DNA from: Schistosoma haematobium
Taxonomy: Eukaryota; Platyhelminthes; Trematoda; Strigeidida; Schistosomatidae
Reading direction: 5' to 3'
NCBI RefSeq assembly: GCF_000699445.3
Contig: NC_067200.1
Coordinates: 17,800,510 to 17,864,509 of the forward strand
DNA: 64,000 nt
The notes below the pieces were generated by a model. That model did no database searches, was not told the DNA's origin, and was given only the letters and a program-made list of their open reading frames with translations. Below are positions 43,975-55,154 of this stretch, in pieces. The stretch's first letter is position 1, and each line of letters opens with the position of its first letter. The translations under genes and the position numbers were made by a program.

Positions 43975-44340
43975 GCTACTGACGAATATTCAATGTCCGT
44001 TGGCTGGATACCATCAGCAATAATCTACTGTAGGAGAAAACAAACCAGCTTTCAAATGAAGAGAAAATCGGGGAAAGATGTTGGCAGTGCATAGGACATA
44101 CATTATGGAAATCATCAAACTGTATCGCGAGACAATAACTAACTTGGAATTCTGAAGAGAAATGGAAAAGAAGAAGTCCAAAGAACACACTGCAATGAGA
44201 ATTGAAAGTAGACATCAAAAGAGTGAATAACAACTGAAAACAAGTGGAAAGGATTATGTAGGACAGAGTTTGATGGAGAATGTTTGTCGGTGTTCTATGC
44301 TCTTCCATGAGGAGTAACAAGCGTAAGTAAGTAAGTAAGT
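43975..44340 (+). mobile_element. NL-B 3' end, diverged
   Basis: TNIQCPLAGYHQQ.. region through [20 protein letters not shown] to the GCGTAAGTAAGTAAGTAATG end, with several lesions. Confidence 0.7.
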
Positions 44341-44707
44341 AATGCATAATTTCAAGTCGATGAAATTTATAAACAATAGCCATTGTAACAAGAATAAAAT
44401 TGCATTTTTATACTGCGAAGATGACTTAATCACACTATCTATGACAGGACAATGTATTATTGCGGGATTATTAGTGAAAGATATTGAGTTTCTTACCACA
44501 AATTAAAACCACTAGGAACTAAGTACTTTAAGAAACTGTTTTCATACTAACTCAATGTTATCATTAGTCGTTTTCTTTTAGATTAAATTCAGTACCATTC
44601 GCTTTTCGGTATTACTTGTATGGCTAAATATTACGGAATGATGACGATAAACCAATGATATGAATTGAATAACGAAAAAACTTTTTAATTACATAGTTTT
44701 ATTTTGG

Positions 44708-44965
44708 TTGTGATCATGAACCAATTGATGTTAGACCACCATTGAAAACTTGGAAGCACTGGACAGCCGTTTCGTCCTATTATGTGACTCCTCAACAGCG
44801 CACACACACGATTCCGCTCGCAGGATTTGAACCTGGTGCCTTCAGTCTCACGCACTAACGCTTAACCTCTAGACCACGGAGTCGGCATCCAACAGTCGTC
44901 CAGTGCTTCCAGGTTTTCAATGGTGGTCTAACATCAATCGGTTCATGGTCTCAATCAAAAACTTC
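44708..44965. mobile_element. HS1 SINE with about 50-bp terminal inverted repeats
   Basis: Minus-strand unit (44712-44893; ribozyme with good stems but box 1 TTGAGGA) capped on its right by a plus-strand 3' tail (GTCCAGTGCTTCCAGG to GGTTCATGGTCTC). The outer about 50 bp on both sides are inverted copies. Confidence 0.75.
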
Positions 44966-45164
44966 ATCTCCACAACCCTTATTGGATACATAATTTTATG
45001 GTCATTCGTTCTACTTTTTATTAATAAGTAGTATAATTCTTACTACAGATATTTTTAAACGCTGTAACAACTGACCAAGACTTATTAAAACTATCCTTGT
45101 TTTATCTAATCTCCTTTATATTTTGGTAGACTAGTTGGCTGATATGTTTCATAATTAAGTTTTA

Positions 45165-45390
45165 ATAGTTGAATTCATTAGTCAGTTGAAGCCAGATTAT
45201 CATGAAAAATCTGGAAGCACTGGACGGCCGTTTTGTCTTAGTATAGGACTCCACAACAGTAAGTATTCATGATCCCGCCCCGAGTGATTCGAAACCAAGA
45301 ACCTATCAGTTTCGTGCACTTTCAGGTTTTCCATAGTAGTCTAGCGTTAATTGACTCATGAATTACTGAAATCTCTACAAAACCCCCCTA
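45165..45390. mobile_element. HS1 SINE with inverted ends
   Basis: Minus-strand tail, ribozyme and B box (45168-45317) joined to a plus-strand tail (TTTCAGGTTTTCCATAG to ACTCATGAATTACTG). Confidence 0.65.
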
Positions 45391-45395
45391 TCCCA

Positions 45396-45427
45396 TTAAG
45401 TTTTAATTTCATAGGTTGACAAGTGAC
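45396..45427 (-). CDS. Alternative terminal exon after exon 5 (weak)
   Basis: Acceptor GAACTTTTGTAG, then two bases that complete the split Gly codon of exon 5, HLSTYEIKT and TAA. If real, exons 1-5 are a separate small gene ending here. Only 32 bp, so chance is quite possible. Confidence 0.25.
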
Positions 45428-45846
45428 CTACAAAAGTTCAAATCGTACAATCATTAATGTTATGACATTTAATCATGATATTCTTTATCTTGAATATCAT
45501 AACTCAGTTCTCTAAGTAACTATCCTTATTTGTTGGGTTTCGAACTATCCATTCGGTTTTTATGAGTAGTTCTTATTCAATCATAAGAATGACATCAACT
45601 TAAGTGATCATTTTAACAATCCATATAAACATACAAACTATCTTCCATCACAATATCAACTTTATATTTAATGTATACATTACTTGTTTATCTATTCATT
45701 CTATTAGATCGTTTGCTTAATCTACCAATAACATTCATCTTCATTAGTTTATTATTGGTGAAAGTTATGTTTAACAGTTCAATGTTATTATTTTGTACCG
45801 TCACCATATTTCCTTAATTTCATTTTATTTATATAACAAATACTAC

Positions 45847-46512
45847 TGTGGTATCTGCTACTGATGTCGATAGATATAAGTAGTATGTATCGTCAATCGA
45901 AAATGAAATGTCTGGTGGTGGGAGGTTAACAAAATCAAAGAAAAGAAAACGAGAATAGAGAATAATTGATATGGATACAAAAGAATAATCAAATCTGAGA
46001 CGATTGATTGACATTTTGCAAATAAAGTATTTACTGTTTGGTTCTCAGATTTTACTAGGAGATTCTGTAATCGCGTATTCAAATACATTCGATTGTCCCC
46101 ACTTGTGTTCTCGTTCCGTACACTTGGTGTGGCTGCCGACCAGGGGGGAGGGTGCTGTTCTGCGGACAACGATGCGGGCCTGGAACTGATGTGCTGGTTG
46201 GTGTAGTGTGTGCTACTTATATCAACATAAGTAATATATAACGCTAGTCAGAAATAGGATGTCTGGCAACAGAAGGTCCAGAAGATCGAGAAGGGAAGAA
46301 TCGGAACAGAAAGCAATTGGTATGGAAATAACAGGAACAATGAAGTATGAGACGATTGACTGATATTTGCAAACAGAACAGCCGAGTATGAGATAACTGA
46401 CATTTTTGCAAATGAAGTATTCACTGTATGGTTCTGAGATTTTACTAAGACGTTCTGTAATCTCGTGTTCAAACACATTCGATTATCCCCGGTTGTGTTC
46501 TTGTTCACTACA
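45847..46512 (-). mobile_element. TRIM1: LTR-like repeat, 79-bp core, LTR-like repeat
   Basis: Two direct repeats (45847-46122 and 46202-46512), each starting TGT and ending ACA (TGTAGTG...CACTACA on the better copy), surround a 79-bp core with GGCTGCCGACC and a GGGGGGAGGG tract. Non-coding core. The same layout recurs at 48397-48898. Looks like a terminal-repeat retrotransposon in miniature. The strand is arbitrary. Confidence 0.55.
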
Positions 46513-46675
46513 CTAAGACTTCTCGCATTTAAAGTTTCAAATTTTACCGGCATTAACTATAATTAATTTTAATAACAAAATATAATCATTTGGTTCTTTA
46601 CTTTTTGGAATGTTACACTCGATCCACGTGTCATCCACAGATCACAAATCTTAATTGGTGACATAATTTTTAGTA

Positions 46676-46935
46676 GGTGAGATCATGAGTCAATTGAAGC
46701 TAGGCTACCATGGGAAACCAAGAAGAACTGGACAGCCGTTTCATCCCATTGTGGGAGTACTCATCAGTGCGCATCTATGATCCCACTTCGCGAGATTTGA
46801 ACGCAGGGCTTACCAGTTCCGCGCGCGAACGCTTAACCTTTAGACCACTAAGTCCTCATTCTAAGGTGTTAATGTCTAACTTCGATCGACTCATGATCTC
46901 AACTATTAAAATTACTATAATATCCACAAAATACC
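46676..46935. mobile_element. HS1 SINE, inverted fusion at shared GTCTAACTTC
   Basis: Minus-strand unit (46680-46885), whose reversed promoter flank GTTAATGTCTAACTTCGATC passes straight into the plus-strand tail sequence GACTCATGATCTCAAC. The overlap word is present in both parental parts. Confidence 0.65.
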
Positions 46936-47309
46936 CCTTCTGACATAATTTTTATTAAGAACAAACTTACTACTTATATTAACAAATGAAATGATTTCAG
47001 TAATAATTTTATTTGACATGTAACTGAAAGTGTTCTCTTCAATTACTGACTTCAATAACTATTTACATTAACCACTAAATGAATATAATTCATTACACTA
47101 GATTTGAGGAGATGTATATTTATGCTTTACTGATTAATTACTTCAGATGGTAACCATAAGAATGAATCCTGATAGTTCCCGTTATGAATAATGGAAGCTC
47201 TTGATTGATAAAATCCAAGAGATTATCAATAATAATTGATAAGTATGGAAATAGTTTATTCTTAGTTAGTCTGTTATTGTCTATTCACTATAAACGTCAA
47301 GATTTATCT

Positions 47310-47525
47310 GGGCTTGAGATGGAGAAGATTTGTAGCTCAGTTGGATGATTTTGACGGAATTTTGTTCTCTGAGCTGGATAGTGTGATCGTGGAGCTTTCG
47401 TCGTTCTCCTCAACAGCATTATCAGCACGGACTTCAGGTAGAAGTGATAATGATGTCGTCCAGAAGATCGATGAAAGCTCCACGACCAAACCATCCAACT
47501 CAGAGAACAAAAATTCATTTAGGCT
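47310..47525. repeat. FB1 foldback repeat
   Basis: Left arm TTTGTTCTCTGAGCTGGA..GTGGAGCTTTCGTCG and right arm CGATGAAAGCTCCACGAC..TCCAACTCAGAGAACAAA are inverted copies of about 50 bp around about 80 bp. Related sequence at 49090-49290 and a scrap at 38605-38690. The open frames on both strands reflect the symmetry. Confidence 0.6.
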
Positions 47526-47719
47526 AAATTAAAAACCAGAACATGTTTCTATTTATAGCATGATTATTCAGTGAGAACTCCTAGCTAATTTGTCAACTAA
47601 CAGGATATTACATCTTTTCATGAATAAAACAAAAACTTATAACTTTATATTGAAGAATAGATCTAACTTTAGTAAAATTTTATGAAGCACAATCTCATCA
47701 TATTGATTTAAAGGAATTT

Positions 47720-48045
47720 GAGAAGCCGTGACCAGTGGAGCTAATCCATTTCAGGTAGACACAGGTACCTACCTCAATACAGTCACGCAATTTCGTGGAT
47801 TGGTTGAGGTTAGACAGCAACACCGCTAGATGTCGGCTCAGTTATCTAGAGGTTAAGCGTTCGCATGCCAGATCGAAAGTCCTAGGTTTGAATCCCGCGA
47901 GTAGGATCGTGGACCCGCAATGCTGAGAAGTCTCACAATAGAACGAAACATCTGTCCAATGTTTCCAAGTTCTCGATTGTAATCTAACATCAATCGATTC
48001 ATGATCTCAATGAAAAACTTAATAACAATCTACACAACCCCGTAT
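47720..48045 (+). mobile_element. HS1 SINE, near full length
   Basis: 5' body variant with ACAGGTACCTACCTCAATAC, promoter (B box GGTTTGAATCCCG), ribozyme with box 1 CTGAGAA (inactive), tail to CGATTCATGATCTCAATG. Ends about 20 bp from exon 5. Confidence 0.75.
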
Positions 48046-48065
48046 TAACACAATAAATAACTTAC

Positions 48066-48171
48066 CATTAGAGTGATTTTGTTCATTTAATGTATATGCA
48101 CGAACTGGAGGTATGATTCGACTTTTTCTGGACTCTATAACTTGATTATATAAATACCAGAAGTTATATAC
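48066..48171 (-). CDS. Minus-strand gene, exon 5
   Basis: 106 bp between TATTTCTTCAG and GTAAGTT. Encodes VYNFWYLYNQVIESRKSRII, then PPVRAYTLNEQNHSN plus one base. Phase 0 start fits exon 4. Confidence 0.85.
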
Positions 48172-48396
48172 CTGAAGAAATAAACGATATAAGATTTATG
48201 AATACAGTGTACATAGATTGTAAGAATCATTTTAATGAAGTATTTCTCTTAAATGGTCAATCATTTCATCAATACAAAGTCTAAAGCATCTTTACTAATT
48301 CAAAATGGTACCGAATATAACTTGGCTTTTGACATCATTTCAATCCAACTTAAAAACATTATTCATTTGATTGACTGATCAGATAAATATTAGTAT

Positions 48397-48898
48397 TGTA
48401 GTGAATGAGAACACAATGTGAGGACATTTGCAACATATCAATCAATTGTCTCAAACTTGACTGTTCCTTCATTTCCACACCAACTGCTTTCTGTTCCCGT
48501 TCTTTCCTCCTCGATGTTTTACTGCGAGACATTCTATTCCTGACTAGCGTTACATACTAGTTATGTCGATAGAAGTAGCACACACCAACTAGTACCTCAG
48601 TGCCAAGACCGCATTGGCATCCGCAGAACACCACCCTTCCCCTCCTTCTGGTTGGTAGCGACACCAAATGTATTGAACGAGAACACAAGTGGGGAAATTT
48701 GAGAACCATACAGTAAATACTTCATTGGCAAAATGCCAATCAATTGTCTCAGATTTGATTGTTCCTTTGTTTCCACACCAATCATTCCTCGTTCTCGTTC
48801 TCTTTTCTTCGATCTTGTTAACCTTCTACCGCCATACGTTTCACTTTTGACTGATGACACATACTACTTATAACTATCGACATCAGTAGCACATACCA
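48397..48898 (+). mobile_element. TRIM1: repeat, 82-bp core, repeat
   Basis: Direct repeats 48397-48586 (shortened by an internal deletion) and 48669-48898 flank a core (48587-48668) that matches the reverse complement of the core at 46123-46201 (GCCAAGACCGCATTGGCATC, CCGCAGAACACCACCC). Opposite orientation to the other locus. Confidence 0.55.
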
Positions 48899-48904
48899 CT
48901 CGGG

Positions 48905-49088
48905 TCCTAAATTAAGATTATGATTTTCATTTGATTATTAGAATTAAGAATTACATTAAAGGCTTTCATTACGAACTGACATAAGCTACAGTGCTAAAAC
49001 GCTATTTAACCAAATGGTTGAATAAATTTCGCTCCAAAATTCAAGACCTATTATATTAAATCTGAATGGTTCGTCTATAATTTATAGT
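48905..49088. mobile_element. MITE1 fragment
   Basis: One half with the terminal inverted repeat at the right (GGTTCGTCTATAATTTATAG); the other half is missing. Confidence 0.6.
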
Positions 49089-49089
49089 G

Positions 49090-49290
49090 GAGAGGATTTG
49101 TAGCTCAGGTTTAAGGTTAACAAAAACTAATCAACATCGAGCTGTACAGGATAAGCTGTGAACTACATGTGGAAAAATGTAAACACTTCACTTGTAACTG
49201 AAGTTTGTGTTGATGATATTGTTCAGAAGAACGATGATAGCTCCACAACTAAGTCATCCAGCTCAGAGAACAAAACTCCATCATCATTTA
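49090..49290. repeat. FB1-related repeat
   Basis: Shares GGATTTGTAGCTCAGG, GATGATAGCTCCACAAC and CATCCAGCTCAGAGAACAAA with 47310-47525, but the left arm is altered. Confidence 0.5.
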
Positions 49291-49417
49291 CAGTCTCACC
49301 TCTTATATACAGGATATTATTCAGTAGTGAAATCTAGAATGTTACCAAGAGAAGTATTCCTAGACCTATAAGTAGTTGATAAAATTAAATTAAATTAAAC
49401 ATGGGTTAATTGCATAC

Positions 49418-49487
49418 TTTTTGTATTAGTTCTTGACGTAGCATACCAAAGAAGCTTCTTCCATGCTTGACACATTTTGTCATGTCA
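49418..49487 (-). CDS. Minus-strand gene, exon 4
   Basis: 70 bp between TCTCTTTTTACAG and donor GTATGC. Encodes DMTKCVKHGRSFFGMLRQEL then IQK. The first base completes a codon from exon 3. Confidence 0.8.
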
Positions 49488-49614
49488 CTGTAAAAAGAGA
49501 CAAATTACTTCTTGATAAGATTGTTCCATAATAGAAATGCGGATTTCAAAGGAACTTTTACAGGGTTATATTAATGAAGGAATAGAACATCAACTTCTAC
49601 TAACTATCTTATGA

Positions 49615-49670
49615 TAAATACATCAATGGGAAGATTCAAGTAAAACAATACCAAGTGAGTTTCGGATATA
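49615..49670 (+). mobile_element. HS2 3'-tail fragment
   Basis: CATCAATGGGAAGATTCAAG..AACAATACCAAGTGAG only. Confidence 0.55.
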
Positions 49671-50510
49671 ATAACTTCATACTTTTCAGATCTAGCATTC
49701 GGAAATCCGTCGGGTAAGGTAAGGTTTTTTTTACTTTAGAATTAGCCTTTTATAGTCCCTACTTCTACCGCGCGAACTCATAATCATTTTGGATTAGAGT
49801 TAACCATTAGAAGCAACTTATTGTCACCGAACCTTAGCATGTTCAACAAAATCAAGTTGCAATCAGTCCATTATTTTCTTAGCCTTTTAATTTTACCTAT
49901 GTCCATCTGACCTACCTAGGATGGTACAAATTATAAGCGCAAGTGTTGCAGCCAGACTTGGATACTGCAGTAGACAATCCCAATTAGTGCGTTCACGTAG
50001 CAGCATACTTGGACATGTAAGGAGACAGATTTCCAGATCCAGTCGACTAACGAAGTACCATAACCTCATCTCATGTCATCGCTAAGTTCATGCTTCACTT
50101 CTTACAAGATTGGTTGCATAGAATACGAATTTCTAATAACAGTTCTGGTAAGCCACCTGTAAGTCAATCAATAATAAGCTAATGATTATTATTTATTGAA
50201 GTTGCTTCATAGGAATTGAATTTTGTTCACTGATTGGCATAGATTCATGTATGTAGTTAATTATACATTGGTAACCATCATAAAAGTTCAAGTGATTGAT
50301 CCAACAAGATAATCAATTGTCTGATCAAAGTATCAAAGCATATCATTCCTAGAAACAAACTGTTTTGTGCATTCAATCAAACACATGGATCTTTCCTTGT
50401 TACCACTGTTAAACGCAGTTCATTCTATTTAATACTACGAGTACAGTTTTATTTCTATTAAGGATTCCATTTATAAAACGCTTTTTTGATCTAACTAGGA
50501 ATTGACTTAC
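49671..50510. other. Intron DNA, nothing recognised
   Basis: 49700-50100 has a more even base composition and may be an old element; no frame. Confidence 0.4.
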
Positions 50511-50584
50511 TTGGATTGCTGAATAACTTTCTTTAAATCGACAAAGCCCCGTTTACGTCTTCTTTCCATATATGCAGAACCTGA
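50511..50584 (-). CDS. Minus-strand gene, exon 3
   Basis: 74 bp; SGSAYMERRRKRGFVDLKKV then IQQS plus two bases, ending at consensus donor GTAAGT. Acceptor CCGAAG (phase 0, fits exon 2); an acceptor four bases on is also possible. RRRKR may be a nuclear-localisation or membrane-contact patch (inference). Confidence 0.75.
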
Positions 50585-51174
50585 CTTCGGAAGATAAATC
50601 AATTGAATACCATCAAAATAGTAAGTTTGTTAATTGACGTCTTTTTTTGAAATATATAGATAACATCCAAAGTTTATTGATGTCTGGAAGTCGCCTACTT
50701 CTTCTAAGGTTGAACGAATAAGATTGCCTACTTATGTGTTATCAGTTTTGTGGAGACTTAAATGGTTTGTGAAATAACATGACTTTGATTAATTTCTATT
50801 ATGAATCGATATTCTCACCATAATATCTTGTTATTCATTTCCAATGATCAATTTTAATATTTACGATTATCTTAAGTCCATAAAACGCTCTTCCATACAA
50901 AAGAAGGGATTCGTGGTACCAATGAAGTAGAAGAACAACAAATGAACATTAGAAAAATGCCTTAGGAAGAACTGCTATCCATTGTGATTTATTAACGAAC
51001 ACGGTGAAATCGGAGGTAAAAGCAGTTAGATAGAATAAAATCACATCATTCCTTTTGAACCGTCGTCAATGCCTTCTTCAAGCTAATATAAAGAACTATA
51101 TTTATGATTTGAATGTAATGGTAATGATGTCTCTAGCAGCGATGTCAATCCTTCGATACTGAAAGTGTAGTTTT
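50585..51174. other. Intron DNA, nothing recognised
   Basis: AT-rich; no frame or repeat. Confidence 0.45.
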
Positions 51175-52535
51175 ATTTCAGGTTGTCCATATTATCAATG
51201 GTGATTTTTCTTGACTTAAAAGCAGCATTTGACTCCGTAGACAGCGAGATTCTGTGGCAGTGTCTGTCATTGAAAGGCGTACCTTAAAAGCACATAAACC
51301 TTGTGAACGCTCTTTACTCGAACACTACTAGTCGGGTCAGAGCTTATGGCGAACTATCATCTGCCTTAACAACCTCAAGTGGTGTCCGTCAAGGTTGTCC
51401 GCTTTCTCAATTTTTGTTTAACTTTATCATAGACCTACTGAATTTTCGGGCATTGATCTCCTTCCAGGAGGTCCACTTATCGACTTAGAATACACAGATG
51501 ATATAGTCCTGTTTAGTGAAGACGCTGATAAAATGCAGAGTCTTTTGATAGCACTGAACAACATTTCCAGAATGTTTGGAATGCGTTTCTCCCCCTCTAA
51601 ATGCAAGTTGTTGCCTCAGGACTGGCCTGCGTCAACACCTGGACTAAAGATAGGGAGTGAAGTAGTAGGAGGCATTAACAACTTCACTTATCTTGGAAGT
51701 CTGATCAGCCCTCATAGGCTGGTTTCTGAAGAAATCTCAGCACAGATTCGAAAAGCTTGTTTTGCTTTCGACAACTTACGTCACCTATGGCGAGGGCGAG
51801 ATATCCGTCTATCGATTAAGGGGCGGGTATACAGTGCGGCAGTTCATTCCGTTCTAATTTACGGCTGCGAAACGTGACCATTAAGAGTAGAAGACATCCG
51901 TAAGCTACTAGTACTTGATCACAGATGTCTTAGAACTATTTCTCACATCTACTGGAATCACCGATTAAGTGATAGTGAGGTTAGACGTAGGGTATTAGGG
52001 AACGATGGTAAATCAGTTGATGAGGCTGCAGATATTCATCGACTGGGATGGTTGGGCCACGTGTCACGTATGCCTGAACACCGATTACCACGACGCACAA
52101 TGCTGACTAGTGTTGGAGATGGTTGGAAGAAAGTTAGGGGCGGCCAAACCAAAACGTTACATAAGTCCTTCAAGTCATTAACTTCTAATCGGAGCCATTT
52201 TGATAGATGCAGACTACTTGGTTGGGGTCCGCGTGAATATCGTAACCAATGGTTGGAGAGTCTTGGTGACATGGCTCAAAATCAATCACAATTTTGTAGG
52301 TGTCTGTGTTCCCTTGAACTATGAGACTAAAATTACTTTAAACCTCCCTTTCTACGAACGAATTCTTTGTCCCTGTACTATGTCCTTATATGCAATCATT
52401 CTTTTATATATTACCACCATTGAATTAACTACTTCTGTGAATTCAGTGTTCATGTTGTTGTGTTAATGAGGTATGGCAACTTGGAAGAATGCATGTATGT
52501 GCCTGGTCCCACGTTGTAGCTGACTGACTAACTCA
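51175..52535 (+). mobile_element. NL-A RTE-like retrotransposon, RT domain to 3' end
   Basis: Longest NL-A copy. Encodes FLDLKAAFDSVD (RT motif A), SSGVRQGCPLS (motif B), YTDDIVLFSEDADKMQ (catalytic YxDD with T), NFTYLGSLISP, HSVLIYGCET, then RLGWLGHVSRMPEHRLPRR, DGWKKVRGGQTKT and GDMAQNQSQF, and the 3' UTR to GTAGCTGACTGACTAAC. Frames are broken near 51285, 51485 and 51876, so it is dead. The endonuclease is missing. Sits in the intron between exons 2 and 3, antisense to the gene. Confidence 0.9.
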
Positions 52536-52700
52536 CTATCATCAATTCACTGATTAGTTTATTAATTACGGTGATTAAGTTGTTATTAAAGTAGAACATT
52601 AATAAATACAAAACAACAATCTAACAACCAAGGTTATTCGACTGAGTAAAAATGATAATGGTAGCACATTCATAATCAATTATAACGAATTTTTGTTTAC

Positions 52701-52829
52701 CTGTATTGAATAAGCTGTAGGCTTCTCATTAATTCCAACTTGTTTGGGGCGCAGCGGTTGACAACTTTTTTCAGCTGACTCCCTTGGTAGACTAATTTTG
52801 TTAAAGGTACCTAGATTAAAACAATTGGC
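52701..52829 (-). CDS. Minus-strand gene, exon 2
   Basis: 129 bp between TTTTTTACAG and GTAAAC; 43 codons, phase 0 at both ends; the other two frames have stops. Encodes ANCFNLGTFNKISLPRESAE, then KSCQPLRPKQVGINEKPTAY. Confidence 0.85.
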
Positions 52830-52919
52830 CTGTAAAAAACTGTACGTTCTTTAATTAAGAGTAATTTCCGATTTGCTTAGCATAAATTCTAACTGTTCAT
52901 TTATCACTCAACAATTAAA

Positions 52920-53295
52920 CAATCATCTGCTCACTAGTGACTGACTTCAAGAGATAATCCTGGAGTTCTAGTGAGAAGCCATTACCAATGGAGTTCAACC
53001 AGGTCTGTTGTGAGATATCAACTCACTGAAGACAATGGTGTGCGGTGGCGCAACTTTGTGGATTGGTTGAAGTTAGACATTAACACCGTTCGATGCCGGC
53101 TCATTGGTCCAGTTGGTTAAGCGCCTAGCGCGAGACCGATAGGTCCTGGGTCCGAATCTCGCGGAGGGCGGGATCGTGGATGCGCACTACTGTGGAGTCC
53201 CATACTAGGGTGAAACGGCCGTCCAGTGCTTCCAGGTTTCCCATGGTGGTCTAGCTTCAATTGACTCGTGATTTCAATCAGTGAAATTAAATGAG
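52920..53295 (+). mobile_element. HS1 SINE, full length
   Basis: Complete 5' body (CTCACTAGTGACTGACTTC), promoter, ribozyme (53182-53230; stems good, box 1 mutated to CTGTGGA), tail to ACTCGTGATTTCAATC. Best full-length plus-strand copy. Confidence 0.8.
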
Positions 53296-53479
53296 TCTCT
53301 AGCATTTTCTACCCGTTGACCTCAAGAACAATTTTGTAATATTCATATCAACCAACCTATAGGTGAAAATTTGAAAGGTTAACTAAGACTTATAACTGTT
53401 ATGACCTTGGATGTCTGACTTTTCGATCACACGACTTATCTACCAATCCGAATACGACTTATACGAATCTTCGCACTAG

Positions 53480-53885
53480 GCCAACCAATGACGTTCAACC
53501 GGTGTGGGCAGTTTAGTGTCCTTATTGGTCCTATGTCCTACGAGCCCTTCCACTTGAGTCCAGAACAAGATACCAGCTTCCGAATCAGAGCAGATCGTTT
53601 ATTTCAGGCATACTTAGTTTATATATCAATCACACAGACTGCAACGTACCATAAAATAGGAAATAATATTTGTACACAAATAAGCCCAAAAAGTGGCTGT
53701 GAATGTGGGAGGCAGTAGTTAATAAACTGAACATAACTTAAGAACCGTAAATCGTACAATAATAAATTATAGGCCAAAATAAAGCTTGTCATAAGAGGGA
53801 TATAAATATACATAGTGTAATTGTTGAGTAGTTATACAATAAGAATATTAGTCCATGAATAGTCCGCGGAAGTTACCTGTAACTT
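53480..53885 (-). repeat. Rep-H copy
   Basis: Minus-strand Rep-H, colinear with 34640-35045 in reverse complement. Confidence 0.65.
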
Positions 53886-54666
53886 AATCTCCACTCGGAT
53901 ATAACAATAACATAAATCATGTCCCTGCTAAATTGACAAATCGACTAATTATGTACCCTAAATTCTGTCCCTTATTGTAAGGCCCAGAGAATGTTTCATA
54001 ATTAAATTTGAGTTGATTTTATATTGCTTTTTGGTTTCATTTCCAGGATTAGGGTGTTTCGTTTACGATGATGTTGTATTTTGTCAAGTTGAATAGAGTT
54101 AGCTGAGCAATAATATTATAAAGATTGATGACTATCCCTTACTGTTCACTAGTAGTAATCTAGTCAGTACTTTTGGATATTTAGTTTTAACCCAATTGTT
54201 TGGGAAATTACACCTCATTTCTTCCGCTAGCATTTAACTATCTCAACTTAATATTTGACTTCCAAAAGTATATTTCAAGATGGTTCAGATGACGCAGCTT
54301 AATGTTTTCAGTTCTAGCACTCAAAAATATAGATCTGACTCTTAGAGATCCAAGAGTGTTGTGAGTAGTCCACAACAAAAAGTGGTAGTTTATCAGCCAA
54401 ATGAACTGATTCTCTTGATAACTCTCATCTTCCTTCAAACCGAGATATCTGCCATTTGAACGAAAGCATTTTAATATCAATAAAAATATCGTGGTCAGTA
54501 TGGACCAACAGAGGTAGTTTGTTTGATACGACATTTATCAGATGGTCCTTTTATTCAAAGAACAACTTAATTTCAGTCAAAGCTGGAGGCGTCTATCATC
54601 TTAGTTACTAGTATCCTCATACACATCAAAATACACAATAAATGGCTGTCTAATTTAGAAACGCAC
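53886..54666. other. Intron DNA, nothing recognised
   Basis: A 98-codon minus-strand frame at 54238-54534 has no splice borders and no recognised domain. Confidence 0.4.
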
Positions 54667-54745
54667 CCTTCCATTGTTCTTCATCACAACTTTTGCCTTC
54701 AACGCCTTCGGTGCATTCGCTTGACTCGTGTCCATACAACATGTT
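54667..54745 (-). CDS. Minus-strand gene, exon 1 (first one found)
   Basis: 79 bp between TTTAATGTACAG and donor GTGCGT. Two frames are open, but only TCCMDTSQANAPKALKAKVV, then MKNNGR, ends in the phase 0 that exon 2 needs. MDTSQANAPK may be the true N-terminus; otherwise the gene extends to the right. Confidence 0.65.
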
Positions 54746-54912
54746 CTGTACATTAAATGCAAAAAATATCATAATTAGCAAAACAATAGTTGTAGTAAGA
54801 ATGAATAAATAACGGCATGTGTTATTGATCGGTTTGTACTAATATTGGTGACCGCTGACGGCAGTTTGCAAAACAAACTTAAAAATCTGTGAAAAATACT
54901 ATATTTATTCAG

Positions 54913-55145
54913 GAAACTACGTGCTTCTTCGATCTACTTCTAATCAAGTTATCAGGGACACGAGGTTGAAGGGTAGTGAGGGCATCCTAACGGACGTGGG
55001 TGTGATCAAGATAGCAACGACAAACTCTGTCGACGAGTTTTTAAACATTCATATTACTACCGATAGAAGAGATACCAAATATGTCAAACGACTAGAAAAA
55101 AGTGAACCTAGTCATCCTAAAAGTAATTTGCTCTCTGTATTTTAA
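54913..55145 (+). CDS. Possible plus-strand terminal exon
   Basis: After acceptor TATATTTATTCAG, a 77-codon frame (NYVLLRSTSNQVIRDTRLKG... to KSNLLSVF, stop) with ordinary amino-acid composition. It could be the last exon of a plus-strand gene overlapping the minus-strand locus, or the upstream part of the CR1-like element that follows. Confidence 0.3.
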
Positions 55146-55154
55146 TGGGAGAGG

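Noticed and set aside
44423..44499. Candidate missing exon between exons 5 and 6
   Set aside because: It has a GTATAA donor but no acceptor giving the phases needed by exon 5 and exon 6.
45858..46169. Shared minus-strand open frames in TRIM1 units
   Set aside because: Frames are truncated differently in each copy and have no recognised domain; the repeat structure explains the shared text.
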